Both the position numbers and the translations under genes were made by a program. This document shows positions 42,128 through 50,674 of a stretch of DNA of 64,000 nt, piece after piece (within the stretch, counting starts at the first letter, position 1; each line of letters begins with the position of its first letter). The stretch comes from Pseudalkalibacillus hwajinpoensis (GTDB taxonomy: Bacteria > Bacillota > Bacilli > Bacillales > Guptibacillaceae), in NCBI RefSeq assembly GCF_039851965.1, contig NZ_CP156674.1, positions 682,001-746,000 on the forward strand, read 5' to 3'. The notes under the pieces are model-generated. The model was not told the DNA's origin and did no database searches. It was given only the letters and a program-made list of their open reading frames with translations.

Positions 42128-43156
42128 CTATTTACGTAGCTTTGGATCAAATGCGTCTCGAAGGCCATCACCAAGAAGGTTAAAGGCAATCATGATCAAC
42201 GATATGATAATCGATGGCCATAGCACTAGATGCGGATAGATTTGTAAACTCTTAAAACCAGAGTTAATGATAGAACCAAGTGATGCTTCAGGAGGTCGAA
42301 GTCCAAGCCCGATAAAGCTTAGGAATGCCTCAAAGAAAATTGCGCTTGGTATTGTAAACATTGTTGTAATTATAATCTGACCAAGTACGTTTGGAATTAA
42401 GTGTTTACCAATAACGCGTCCACTTGTAGCACCAAGCGTTCTTGAAGCAAGCACAAATTCCTGAGTTTTAAGCTTTAATACCTGTCCACGAACAATCCGC
42501 GACATCCCGATCCAGCCGGTAACAGACAGGGCGAGGATAATCGAGAATATCCCTGGCTCAAAGATTAAGATAAAGAGAATAATGAGAATTAGGTTAGGTA
42601 TACCAACGAGAACCTCAATGATACGCTGCAAAATGTTATCGACACGGCCGCCATAGTAAGCAGAAATACCGCCATAGGCTACCCCGATTACAAAGTCAAT
42701 GAATGCTGCAGCTGCTGCAATGAAAAGGGAAATACGCGTTCCTTGCCATACACGTGTCCACTGATCACGGCCAAATTCATCAGTACCAAACCAAAAGTAT
42801 TCATCTTCATAGCCTTTTGCTTCATATTGATCGGTACCTCGAATATCAACACCATTTAAACCAAGGAAATCAACATTTTCAAGAACAGGTACTTTAGCTG
42901 GTAGCTTTGCTCTTGTAAGCTCCTGATCCGAATATGAGTATTCATTCATTCCAGGGCCGACTATAGCTAATAGAATAATAACCAAAATAATAATCAGACC
43001 GGTAATAGCACCAGGATTCTTTTTTAGTCTTCTCCAAGCATCTTTCCAGAAGCCCGTACTCTCGCGAGCTATCTGTTCATTTTCAGAAGAATCAATATTA
43101 GCGGGCTGAAACATGTCGTCTGAAATGTCATGTAGTTTCTCTTGTTTCATGCTCAT
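42128..43156 (-). CDS. oppC: Oligopeptide ABC transporter permease OppC
   Basis: The 342-residue permease has an N-terminal cytoplasmic stretch, one helix (GAITGLIIILVIILLAIVG), an extracytoplasmic loop with GTDEFGRDQWTRVWQGTRISLF, and five further helices. The EAA-type loop TLGATSGRVIGKHLIPNVLG contacts the ATPases. It abuts oppB with a 1-bp overlap. Confidence 0.92.
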   Translation of the reverse strand: MSMKQEKLHDISDDMFQPANIDSSENEQIARESTGFWKDAWRRLKKNPGAITGLIIILVIILLAIVGPGMNEYSYSDQELTRAKLPAKVPVLENVDFLGLNGVDIRGTDQYEAKGYEDEYFWFGTDEFGRDQWTRVWQGTRISLFIAAAAAFIDFVIGVAYGGISAYYGGRVDNILQRIIEVLVGIPNLILIILFILIFEPGIFSIILALSVTGWIGMSRIVRGQVLKLKTQEFVLASRTLGATSGRVIGKHLIPNVLGQIIITTMFTIPSAIFFEAFLSFIGLGLRPPEASLGSIINSGFKSLQIYPHLVLWPSIIISLIMIAFNLLGDGLRDAFDPKLRK

Positions 43157-44085
43157 TAATCTTTACCTCCCGCTAAACGAATTCGAGGATCGACAATACC
43201 ATACATAATGTCCACCAGTAAAATTACTACAATAAATAAAATACTAAAGAAAAGCGTTGTACCCATAATAATCGGGAAATCGTTTGTCAAAATCGAGTTA
43301 ACGAATTTTTCTCCAAGTCCTGGAATAACGAAAATTTGCTCAATTACAAGGGTACCTGTCATTAGACTTACAACCAGTGGTCCCATAATAGTAATAATAG
43401 GTATAGAAGCATTACGGATTGTATGTCTAATAACAACCGCTGTGCTACTTAAGCCTTTCGCTTTCGCTGTTGTAATGTAGTCCTGTCCAAGAACTTCTAA
43501 CATTTCCGTTCTCATAAAACGGGCAATGGTAGCTACAACAATGGAAGCAATTGCAATCGTCGGCATGATCGTATAAGCGAAACCTTCCCAGTACGCAACT
43601 GGAAGCAGCTGCCACTTAACACCTAGCCAGTATTGCATCAGGCCAGCGATTACGAAGTTTGGAATTGAAATACCTAGTACGGCAATTACCATCGTACCGT
43701 AGTCAAGGAATGAGTTGTGTCTTAAGGCTGCAATAATGCCGAGGAATAAACCAACTATTGTTCCAACAACAAGTGACTGCAATCCTAAATAAGCTGAAGG
43801 CCCAATTCGTTCGGTAATAATCGTCGATACTTCTCGGCCATCCTGCTGGAAGGATACACCTAGATCACCAACGAGTAAGTTCTTCATATAATTGAAGTAT
43901 TGAACAGGAACTGGATCATTTAAGCCATACTTTTCATTTAACTGCACAATTTGTGTATCAGTCAGCTTTTCCTGGTTATTAAAAGGTGTACCAGGGAGAA
44001 GCTTCATTAGAAAAAACGTTAGCGAAGCAATAATTAGGAAGGTAATAATCATTGATAATACCCTTCCACCAATATAACGTCCCAC
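43156..44085 (-). CDS. oppB: Oligopeptide ABC transporter permease OppB
   Basis: I chose the GTG at 44085 (309 residues), which lies 9 bp after AGGAGG; the frame opens at 44103 in front of that site. The six helices include ALRHNSFLDYGTMVIAVLGISIPNFVIAG. The EAA loop is DYITTAKAKGLSSTAVVIRHTIRNA. It forms the membrane channel with OppC. The gap to oppA is about 180 bp and contains a hairpin that should limit read-through. Confidence 0.92.
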   Translation of the reverse strand: MGRYIGGRVLSMIITFLIIASLTFFLMKLLPGTPFNNQEKLTDTQIVQLNEKYGLNDPVPVQYFNYMKNLLVGDLGVSFQQDGREVSTIITERIGPSAYLGLQSLVVGTIVGLFLGIIAALRHNSFLDYGTMVIAVLGISIPNFVIAGLMQYWLGVKWQLLPVAYWEGFAYTIMPTIAIASIVVATIARFMRTEMLEVLGQDYITTAKAKGLSSTAVVIRHTIRNASIPIITIMGPLVVSLMTGTLVIEQIFVIPGLGEKFVNSILTNDFPIIMGTTLFFSILFIVVILLVDIMYGIVDPRIRLAGGKD

Positions 44086-44210
44086 TACAACCAACCTCCT
44101 CAAAAGATACCTGCTTATTTATTATAAGTCGAAAAATGGAATATCACTAGTTGTAATTTTCTATTTATTTGAATTACTTGTATCAATTTCGACAATTTTC
44201 TTATTACAGG

Positions 44211-44248
44211 TAAAAAAGAGAGTATATGTCAGGATGACATATACTCTC
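44211..44248 (-). terminator. Intra-operon hairpin between oppA and oppB
   Basis: Arms 44218-44231 and 44235-44248 are a perfect 14-bp stem (GAGAGTATATGTCA) with a GGA-type triloop, followed on the minus strand by TTTTTT. It lies 15 bp after the oppA stop. Such a hairpin after the binding-protein gene usually terminates most transcripts and stabilises oppA mRNA. Confidence 0.88.
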
Positions 44249-44262
44249 CTGAAAAACTGAAA

Positions 44263-45951
44263 TTATTTACCTTCGATCTTAATCCACTTGTAAGATGCAT
44301 CTGCACCGAATGAGTGTACATAGTAGTTCTTGATGTAAGGCTTTTGAATGATAGCAAGTCCACGCTGATAAGTAGGAACAATCGCAATGTCCTCTTCCAA
44401 TAGTACTTTTTCAGCTTCTTGCATCATTTCCCAACGTTTCGCTTCATCTGTCTCGGTTTTAGCACCTGAAACTAGCTCGTCATACTTTTCGCTTGAGTAA
44501 CCCATGCGGTTGTATGCACCATCAGTTTCAAACATATAAAGGTATGTCATTGGATCTGGATAGTCAGGTCCCCAACCACCAGTTGAGATATCAAAGTCGC
44601 CTGCATCTTCAAGTTCAAGGAATTGCTTCCAAGGTTGCTTGTTGATTGTAATTGAAAGACCATCAAGTTTAGACTCGAACTGCTCTTTTGCATATTCAGC
44701 GATTGTAGATGAAAGCTCAGTGTCTGTAGTTAGAAATTCAAGTTCTACAGAATCTGTTCCAAGAGCTTTAAGTCCAGCTTCCCATGCTGCTTTTGCTTCT
44801 TCTTCGCCCTCTTCAGCATAGAAGCCTTCTGGAGCAAATTCACGGAAGTCAGCACCGTCCGGGCCCTTAACAAACTCTTTTGGTACGAAATACTTCGCTG
44901 CCACAGATCCGTTGTTTAGCAGAACATTTACAAGTCCTTCACGGTCATATGCAAGGAATAGTGCTTTACGAATGTCTTTGTTAGCAAGCGCTTCGTTACC
45001 TTGATTTAAACGAAGGAAGAACATTGTCGGTTCAAGAATAGTGGAGAAATCTTCCCCGCCTTTGAACTGATCAACAAAGTCAGCGTCTAGTGTAGCACGG
45101 TCAACTTTTCCTGTTTCGTAAAGGTTAACACTCGTTGCAGTATCTTTAACAATTTTAACTGTGATTTCTTCAAGGTTTACAACATCAGCATCCCAGTATT
45201 CAGGATTCTTTTTGTAATTCCAGCCTTCACCATGGTTCCATTCAGAGAATACGAATGGTCCGTTGTAAAGCATAGTATCCGCTTCAAGTGCGAATTCTTC
45301 GCCTTTCTCTTCAGCAAATGCTTTCGGTTGTGGATAGAATGTAGCGAAAGTTAGCAATGATTTAAAGTAAGGCACTTTATTTTCAACAGTGATTTCTAGT
45401 GTCTTCTCGTCAATTGCTTTTGCGCCAAGTTCTTCTACTTTACCGTAAAGAGGATCTCCTTCAGTAATGATTGCGCTTCCATTTTTGATACCTGCAGTAC
45501 CAAACATAGAAGCATATGGAGAAAGAGTTTCTGGGTTTAGCGCTTTATGCCATGCATAGATGAAATCTTCTGCTGTTACATTAGAACCGTCAGACCATTT
45601 AGCGTCGTCGCGGATTGTGAATGTATAAACAGTTTCACCATCTTTTTCTTCTTCTTTAGGCTCTTCAGCAGCCACGCCTAATGTTGGTTCATTGTTTTCA
45701 TCAAGGCGATAAAGACCTTCGAAAACCTGGTTCATAGCGTTAAATGATGTAGAATCAGTCGCCTGCGTAGTATCCATTGATGGAATCTCGGCAGTAGCGT
45801 ATAAATTCATTACTTGTTCTGAAGCAGAGTCTCCGTCGCCCTCTCCGCCACCATTGTTCCCCCCGTTGTTTGAGCCGCCGCCGCAAGCCGACAGGAATAC
45901 GCTCAATACAAGCACAAGAGATAGGACTAGTGTCCATCTTGATTTCTTCAT
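44263..45951 (-). CDS. oppA: Oligopeptide-binding lipoprotein OppA
   Basis: The 562-residue protein has a lipoprotein signal, RWTLVLSLVLVLSVFLSACG, with lipobox LSAC. A Gly/Asn-rich linker follows (GGGSNNGGNNGGGEGDGD), then a family 5 solute-binding fold with VFEGLYRLDENNEPTLGVAAE and FTIRDDAKWSDGSNVTAEDFIYAWHKALNP. It is anchored outside the membrane and captures peptides for OppBCDF. In Bacillus, Opp import also carries signalling peptides for sporulation and competence. GGGAGG precedes the ATG. Confidence 0.95.
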   Translation of the reverse strand: MKKSRWTLVLSLVLVLSVFLSACGGGSNNGGNNGGGEGDGDSASEQVMNLYATAEIPSMDTTQATDSTSFNAMNQVFEGLYRLDENNEPTLGVAAEEPKEEEKDGETVYTFTIRDDAKWSDGSNVTAEDFIYAWHKALNPETLSPYASMFGTAGIKNGSAIITEGDPLYGKVEELGAKAIDEKTLEITVENKVPYFKSLLTFATFYPQPKAFAEEKGEEFALEADTMLYNGPFVFSEWNHGEGWNYKKNPEYWDADVVNLEEITVKIVKDTATSVNLYETGKVDRATLDADFVDQFKGGEDFSTILEPTMFFLRLNQGNEALANKDIRKALFLAYDREGLVNVLLNNGSVAAKYFVPKEFVKGPDGADFREFAPEGFYAEEGEEEAKAAWEAGLKALGTDSVELEFLTTDTELSSTIAEYAKEQFESKLDGLSITINKQPWKQFLELEDAGDFDISTGGWGPDYPDPMTYLYMFETDGAYNRMGYSSEKYDELVSGAKTETDEAKRWEMMQEAEKVLLEEDIAIVPTYQRGLAIIQKPYIKNYYVHSFGADASYKWIKIEGK

Positions 45952-46404
45952 GCTTTGTGACCTCCCTTAAAATATGTAGCTATAAAGCTAAATGTTCGTG
46001 TGAGAGAAATTCATCAAATTCTCTAACAATTAAATTGACGCATTTGTCTCACAACTCATATTATACAAGTTTTCTAACTATTTTGCATACGATTTTTTTA
46101 CGCAATTTTACAAAAACCGCGCCAGGATTACGTTTGGATAACAGAAAATAGATCTAAAGTCCCAGTATTATTTCTCTGCATTATGGGTAAATTTTGGTTT
46201 TTACACTGTAATGTATGAAAAGCTATCTAGTCCCCTTACCTGAAAGTATGTAGTTAAATTTATTGAATACCCTATGCATATTACAAAAGATTCAGAAATG
46301 TAAAGCAATGTGAATCTACTTTACAAATGATTAACTACGTTTTTCTATTGTTCTAAGGGCATTCTTTTTTTATACTTAGAAAGATAAAGAAAATGGGGGT
46401 CTAT
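45952..46404. other. Gene-free 450 bp region before oppA
   Basis: No open frame with a ribosome site is found here. The minus strand holds TATAAT at the complement of 46060-46065, about 110 bp before oppA, which could be the -10 element of an opp promoter; no good -35 is visible. An imperfect hairpin AGAGAA...TTCTCT lies around 46001-46022 in the presumed oppA leader. The plus-strand part before 46405 is A/T-rich with no recognisable element. Confidence 0.4.
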
Positions 46405-46773
46405 ATGAAATCACTTACAGTTAAGTCAGGAGTACTTATCATCCTATCACTTGTTATCTCAATTATTATTACGATCACATCGGATGAAGCTCTAGGGATG
46501 CGATCGGTGTCAGACCTACTCTTTATGATTTCGCTTGGAATGCTTCTGATGGGAGCTTCTCTCCATGTTGTTCAAACGGGCTTCTTCGATGGCATTGTAT
46601 ATTCCTTTAAGCGATACTTTAGAAGCAATACAAAGCATCAAATGATAGAGGAAGATAAAACTGAATTAGGCTACCAGCTTAATTACAACAATCCGATTAC
46701 GTATCCCCTTCTTATTGCTGGAGGATTCTGGATAATTATCACTGTCATCATTGCCATTGTGATTGCCACCTGA
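46405..46773 (+). CDS. DUF3899-type membrane protein
   Basis: The ATG at 46405 follows GGGGG and gives 122 residues. Three membrane segments are clear: SGVLIILSLVISIIITITS, LLFMISLGMLLMGASLHVV and YPLLIAGGFWIIITVIIAIVIA. The middle loop GFFDGIVYSFKRYFR is basic and matches the DUF3899 pattern. Function is unknown. It is a single gene upstream of the trpS leader. Confidence 0.7.
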   Translation: MKSLTVKSGVLIILSLVISIIITITSDEALGMRSVSDLLFMISLGMLLMGASLHVVQTGFFDGIVYSFKRYFRSNTKHQMIEEDKTELGYQLNYNNPITYPLLIAGGFWIIITVIIAIVIAT

Positions 46774-46821
46774 GTTCTTGCACCCATGGCGTAAAATAAG
46801 ATATACTGAATGTTAATAGAA

Positions 46822-47080
46822 TACAGAACGGCTATGAAGAAGAGTAGTACAATTTGCTGTGATTACTAGAGAGCCTGTGGGGGGTGTAAACAGGTATCAC
46901 ACATGTTGGAATGGACTTCTGAGCCCCTTTGCTGAACCAGTCAGTAGGCAGAGGCGTGAGCAATCACGTTATCACTACAGGTTTCGTCATGAAACCATAA
47001 GTGATCCGGTCTTACTGGATAAGCAGGGTGGCACCACGGTCCATTCGTCCCTAGCATTGGGATGAATGGACCATTTTTGT
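46822..47080 (+). promoter_or_regulatory. Tryptophan T-box leader of trpS
   Basis: The T-box core AGGGTGGCACCACG is at 47025-47038. Its TGGC matches the GCCA end expected for tRNA-Trp. The specifier region GAATGGACTTCTGAG contains TGG at 46912-46914 in the usual position of stem I. A terminator stem GGTCCATTC...GAATGGACC follows, with TTTTTG after it. Uncharged tRNA-Trp should favour the antiterminator and raise trpS expression. Confidence 0.92.
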
Positions 47081-47115
47081 GTTCTATCGTATTTAATTTG
47101 AAAGGGGAAACACAC

Positions 47116-48105
47116 ATGAGCGTAATTTTTTCAGGTATTCAGCCCAGCGGTTCATTAACAATAGGAAATTATTTAGGTGCAATGAAGCATTTTACAGACC
47201 TACAAGATGACAATGAATGTTATTTCTGTGTTGTTAATCAGCATGCGATTACCGTACCACAGGAGAAAAAGGCACTAAAACAAAATTCTAAAAGCCTTGC
47301 AGCACTTTACCTAGCTTCAGGAATTGATCCTGAAAAGTCCACTCTCTTTATCCAATCAGAGGTTCCGGCACATGCCCAGTTAGGTTGGATGTTACAGTGT
47401 GTTTCGTATATTGGAGAACTAGAACGGATGACACAATTTAAGGATAAATCAACAGGAAAGGAAGCCGTAAGTGCAGGGCTTCTCACTTACCCTCCATTAA
47501 TGGCTGCTGACATTCTGCTTTATGGTACGGAAATAGTTCCAGTTGGAGATGATCAAAAACAGCATATTGAACTGACACGCAACCTTGCCGAACGTTTCAA
47601 CCGTAAGTTTACCACCATTTTCGTAATGCCAGAACCTAGCATTCCTAAAGTCGGTGCACGCATTATGTCACTTCAGGACCCATCGAAAAAAATGAGTAAA
47701 TCGGATCCTAATAAGAATTCATTCATTTCAATGCTTGATGAACCAGACACAATTATTAAAAAGGTGAAGCGCGCTGTTACAGATTCTGAAGGCGTTGTTC
47801 GTTTCGATAAAGAAAACAAACCAGCTCTTTCAAATCTGTTAACGATTTACTCACTCTGTTCAGGGAAATCTGTTGAAGAAATTGAAGCCTTATATGAAGG
47901 CAGAGGTTACGGAGATTTCAAAATGGAGCTCGGTGAAGTAATTGCCGAAACACTAAAACCAATTCAGGATCGCTACAACGAACTTATTTCTTCCTCAGAG
48001 TTGGATGACATTCTTGATCTGGGTGCTGAGAAAGCTAACCGTAAAGCTTCAAAAATGCTTGCAAAAGCAGAACGTGCAATGGGACTTGAAAGAAAAAAAA
48101 GATAA
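47116..48105 (+). CDS. trpS: Tryptophanyl-tRNA synthetase
   Basis: The ATG at 47116 follows AAAGGGG and gives 329 residues. MSVIFSGIQPSGSLTIGNYLG has the HIGH-equivalent TIGN. GDDQKQHIELTR is the active-site helix, and KKMSKSDPN is the KMSKS loop. It is a class I synthetase charging tRNA-Trp. Expression is governed by the T-box just upstream. A perfect terminator follows. Confidence 0.96.
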   Translation: MSVIFSGIQPSGSLTIGNYLGAMKHFTDLQDDNECYFCVVNQHAITVPQEKKALKQNSKSLAALYLASGIDPEKSTLFIQSEVPAHAQLGWMLQCVSYIGELERMTQFKDKSTGKEAVSAGLLTYPPLMAADILLYGTEIVPVGDDQKQHIELTRNLAERFNRKFTTIFVMPEPSIPKVGARIMSLQDPSKKMSKSDPNKNSFISMLDEPDTIIKKVKRAVTDSEGVVRFDKENKPALSNLLTIYSLCSGKSVEEIEALYEGRGYGDFKMELGEVIAETLKPIQDRYNELISSSELDDILDLGAEKANRKASKMLAKAERAMGLERKKR

Positions 48106-48141
48106 CAAAGAAGGCTGCCAAGGCAGCCTTCTTTGTTATCT
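48104..48141. terminator. Bidirectional terminator between trpS and yjbA
   Basis: AACAAAGAAGGCTGCC and GGCAGCCTTCTTTGTT are exact complements around AA. It overlaps the ends of both convergent genes. Confidence 0.9.
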
Positions 48142-48886
48142 AATTAACGTGTGTCCCTTTTTCCAGTTCCCATATTTTCTCGAAATATGGTTGACCTTTA
48201 ATAATTCGTTCACAGATTTGTTCATGTTTCCTCGACCAGCCAGCCTTTACTTCCCTGTAAAGCCCTTCCCATGCCTCGTCCATTTCCATACATTGAATTT
48301 GAATATATTTCTTCGGCTGACACTCCGTAAACCAGTATCTGATTTCCGCTGAATTACCGCTGGAATAAAGCTGATCAAGAGCCATAAACAGCAGTTGCTT
48401 TAACTGTCTCTCCTTTCTCGTTAAACCCATCATGATTTCAGGCCCAGGAGAAAGAATATGGTGCTCCTTCACTGGCTGATCTTCTTCAAACGGATAAACA
48501 GTCGCTTCCACATCAGCAACCATTTCATAAACAGCCTTTTCCTGCCTTGGAATAACTCTGCTCTTACGAATCGGAATTTTATATCCAAGTGTATCAATTA
48601 CAATCACACCTCTGCCGTCCGTAGCCAGGAAGCAATACTCTAGAGGTGATCGTTCGTTATTTTTACGAATGTAACTCTGCTGAAATACATCGCTAAGAAG
48701 GCTTTCTGGAAGTTCAGTTAAATCATTCTCAATATAATGATACAGCAAGGATTCTACTTTAATAACAGGCACCTGATCCAACAATTCAATAAAATCATCT
48801 TTTCTCCACTCATGAAAATCACAAACGTTATATCCGTTTTCCTCACCTTCAAACCAATTCACCCAAACATCTCGCAAATACAACAT
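48140..48886 (-). CDS. yjbA: UPF0736 family protein YjbA
   Basis: The ATG at 48886 follows GAGGGG and gives 248 residues, close to B. subtilis YjbA. MLYLRDVWVNWFEGEENGYN is the characteristic family start. SPLEYCFLATDGRGVIVIDTLGYKIPIRKSR lies in the middle. No catalytic motif, signal or membrane segment is seen. Synteny beside trpS supports the assignment. Function is unknown. Confidence 0.85.
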   Translation of the reverse strand: MLYLRDVWVNWFEGEENGYNVCDFHEWRKDDFIELLDQVPVIKVESLLYHYIENDLTELPESLLSDVFQQSYIRKNNERSPLEYCFLATDGRGVIVIDTLGYKIPIRKSRVIPRQEKAVYEMVADVEATVYPFEEDQPVKEHHILSPGPEIMMGLTRKERQLKQLLFMALDQLYSSGNSAEIRYWFTECQPKKYIQIQCMEMDEAWEGLYREVKAGWSRKHEQICERIIKGQPYFEKIWELEKGTHVN

Positions 48887-48990
48887 CTGGCTACCCCTCA
48901 CTTCGCTACTGTTTGTAAAAACAGTATAGTCAGGACCAAGTCAAAATATTCCATGATAAGCATATTCTTCAGAAAAGATTAATATGACAA

Positions 48991-49110
48991 GAAAAGCGAA
49001 GACGAACGTTTAGAAACGGAGATATTGGAACTCTTGAACTGGAACACGCTTTTTGTGTTCCGGTGAAAGAGTGAAATATCTCCGTTTCTGCGAGTCGCAG
49101 CTAGATCTCA
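48991..49110 (+). repeat. Palindromic repeat copy A
   Basis: The unit opens GAAAAGCGAAG and ends CAGCTAGATCTCA. Inside, AGAAACGGAGATATT (49012-49026) pairs perfectly with 49075-49089, CTCTT pairs with AAGAG, and GGAACAC (49041-49047) pairs with GTGTTCC (49055-49061) at the tip. It is nearly identical to copy D 9.5 kb away. Confidence 0.85.
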
Positions 49111-49111
49111 T

Positions 49112-49232
49112 GAAAAGCGGAAGTGGTCGTTTAGACCCGGCAGGCACTGGAACCTTCCAAATTGAACACGTTCTTTGTGTTCGAGTTGGAAGGTGAAGTG
49201 ACCAAGGGTCTGACCACTGCAGCTAGATCTCA
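49112..49232 (+). repeat. Palindromic repeat copy B, with different stems
   Basis: It follows copy A in the same orientation, with the same 5' end (GAAAAGCGGAAG) and 3' end (CAGCTAGATCTCA). The stems differ in sequence yet remain paired: AGACCC (49133-49138) with GGGTCT (49206-49211), ACCTTCCAA (49152-49160) with TTGGAAGGT (49186-49194), and GAACAC with GTGTTC at the tip. Confidence 0.8.
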
Positions 49233-49233
49233 C

Positions 49234-49290
49234 GAAAAGCGAAGAACAGCGTTTAGAAACGGAGATATTGGAACTCTTGAATGTTGAACA
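49234..49290 (+). repeat. Truncated palindromic repeat copy C
   Basis: It starts GAAAAGCGAAG, then CGTTTAGAAACGGAGATATT and GGAACTCTTGAA, as in copy A, but loses the remainder and runs into unrelated sequence before the fabF terminator. It is a third, broken copy in tandem. Confidence 0.75.
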
Positions 49291-49314
49291 ATCTTTATCC
49301 AACTTGAAATCCAA

Positions 49315-49347
49315 ACAAAAAAAGCCCCTCATCCGGGGGCTTTTTCC
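49315..49347 (-). terminator. Terminator after fabF
   Basis: Minus strand: AAAAAGCCCC pairs with GGGGCTTTTT around a short loop, immediately after the fabF stop. Confidence 0.88.
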
Positions 49348-50586
49348 TTACTTCGTAAATTTCTTAAATACTAACGTTGCGTTATGTCCACCAAAACCAA
49401 GTGAATTGTTCATAACAGCTTTCACTTCAGCTTTTCTCGCCTTGTTTGGTACATAATCAAGGTCGCAGTTTGGATCTGCAGTTTCATAATTAATCGTTGG
49501 AGGCAGAATTCCTTCTTCAAGCACTTTTGCACAGAAAACTCCCTCAACCGCACCTGCAGCACCTAGCAAGTGACCGGTCATAGACTTTGTTGAGCTTACC
49601 GCTAGCTTATAGGCATGCTCTCCGAAAACAGACTTAATGGCTGCTGTTTCAAATTTATCATTGTAATCTGTGCTTGTACCATGTGCGTTAATATATCCAA
49701 TATCCGAAGGAGAAAGACCAGCATCATCAATTGCCTGTCTCATTGCTCTGGCACCGCCCTCTCCTTCAGGAGCAGGCTGCGTTACGTGATAAGCATCTCC
49801 AGTTGAACCGTACCCTACGATTTCTCCATAGATTTTCGCTCCACGTTTTTCTGCAGATTCAAGGCTTTCAATAACAAAAATCCCTGCGCCTTCACCAATA
49901 ACAAACCCGTCACGATTTGCATCAAATGGACGGCTTGCAGAAGCAGGATCTGGATTAGTAGATAGTGCTTTCATCGATCCGAATCCAGCTACGCTCATGC
50001 TTGTTATAGGAGCTTCAGAGCCCCCAGTAATCATTACATCAGCGTCGCCGCGCTGAATGACTTTGAAGGAATCACCAATTGAGTTTGTACCTGAAGCGCA
50101 TGCTGTTACAGTACATGAGTTAATTCCTTTTGCACCAAGCATAATTGAAACCTGACCAGAAGCCATATCAGGAATCATCATTGGCACGAAAAATGGACTC
50201 ACTCTTCTTGCTCCCTTATCCATAAATGTACGGAATTGAGATTCATACGTCTCCATTCCACCGATACCAGACCCGATCCATACGCCAACTCTTTCCGCAT
50301 TTTCGTCTGTAATTTTCAATCCAGCATCATCGACAGCCATTTGGGAAGCTGCGACTGCAAATTGAGTAAAGCGATCCATTTTACGAACATCTTTTCTATC
50401 CATGAACTGCTCTGGATCAAACTCAAGTGCTTCACCAGATACCTTCGCTACGAATTGATCTTTATCAAGTCTTGTTAATGGGTTAATTCCAGAAACCCCA
50501 TTTATAATATTCGTCCATGTTTCCGAAACAGAATTTCCAAGCGGGGAAACAGTCCCAAGCCCGGTAATAACTACACGTCTTTTCAT
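49348..50586 (-). CDS. fabF: 3-oxoacyl-ACP synthase II, FabF
   Basis: The ATG at 50586 (412 residues) follows AAAGGAG. The condensing-enzyme residues are present: Cys in TVTACASGTNSIGD, His in INAHGTSTDYND, and Lys and His in STKSMTGHLLGAAGA. It elongates acyl-ACP with malonyl-ACP. It lies 88 bp downstream of fabH on the same strand and is expected to share the FapR-controlled promoter. Confidence 0.95.
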   Translation of the reverse strand: MKRRVVITGLGTVSPLGNSVSETWTNIINGVSGINPLTRLDKDQFVAKVSGEALEFDPEQFMDRKDVRKMDRFTQFAVAASQMAVDDAGLKITDENAERVGVWIGSGIGGMETYESQFRTFMDKGARRVSPFFVPMMIPDMASGQVSIMLGAKGINSCTVTACASGTNSIGDSFKVIQRGDADVMITGGSEAPITSMSVAGFGSMKALSTNPDPASASRPFDANRDGFVIGEGAGIFVIESLESAEKRGAKIYGEIVGYGSTGDAYHVTQPAPEGEGGARAMRQAIDDAGLSPSDIGYINAHGTSTDYNDKFETAAIKSVFGEHAYKLAVSSTKSMTGHLLGAAGAVEGVFCAKVLEEGILPPTINYETADPNCDLDYVPNKARKAEVKAVMNNSLGFGGHNATLVFKKFTK

Positions 50587-50674
50587 TTCTACCAGCTCTC
50601 CTTTTCCAACATTACAGTTTTTCAAATATATGCTCTTGCAGCAGTAGGGATTTTCTCCTTAAGGGTGACCTGAA

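Noticed and set aside
48991..49290. CRISPR array
   Set aside because: Units are about 120 bp palindromes with no short identical repeats separated by unique spacers, and no cas genes are near.
49108..49332. 74-residue frame in the repeats
   Set aside because: It lies wholly within palindromic repeats and has no family features.
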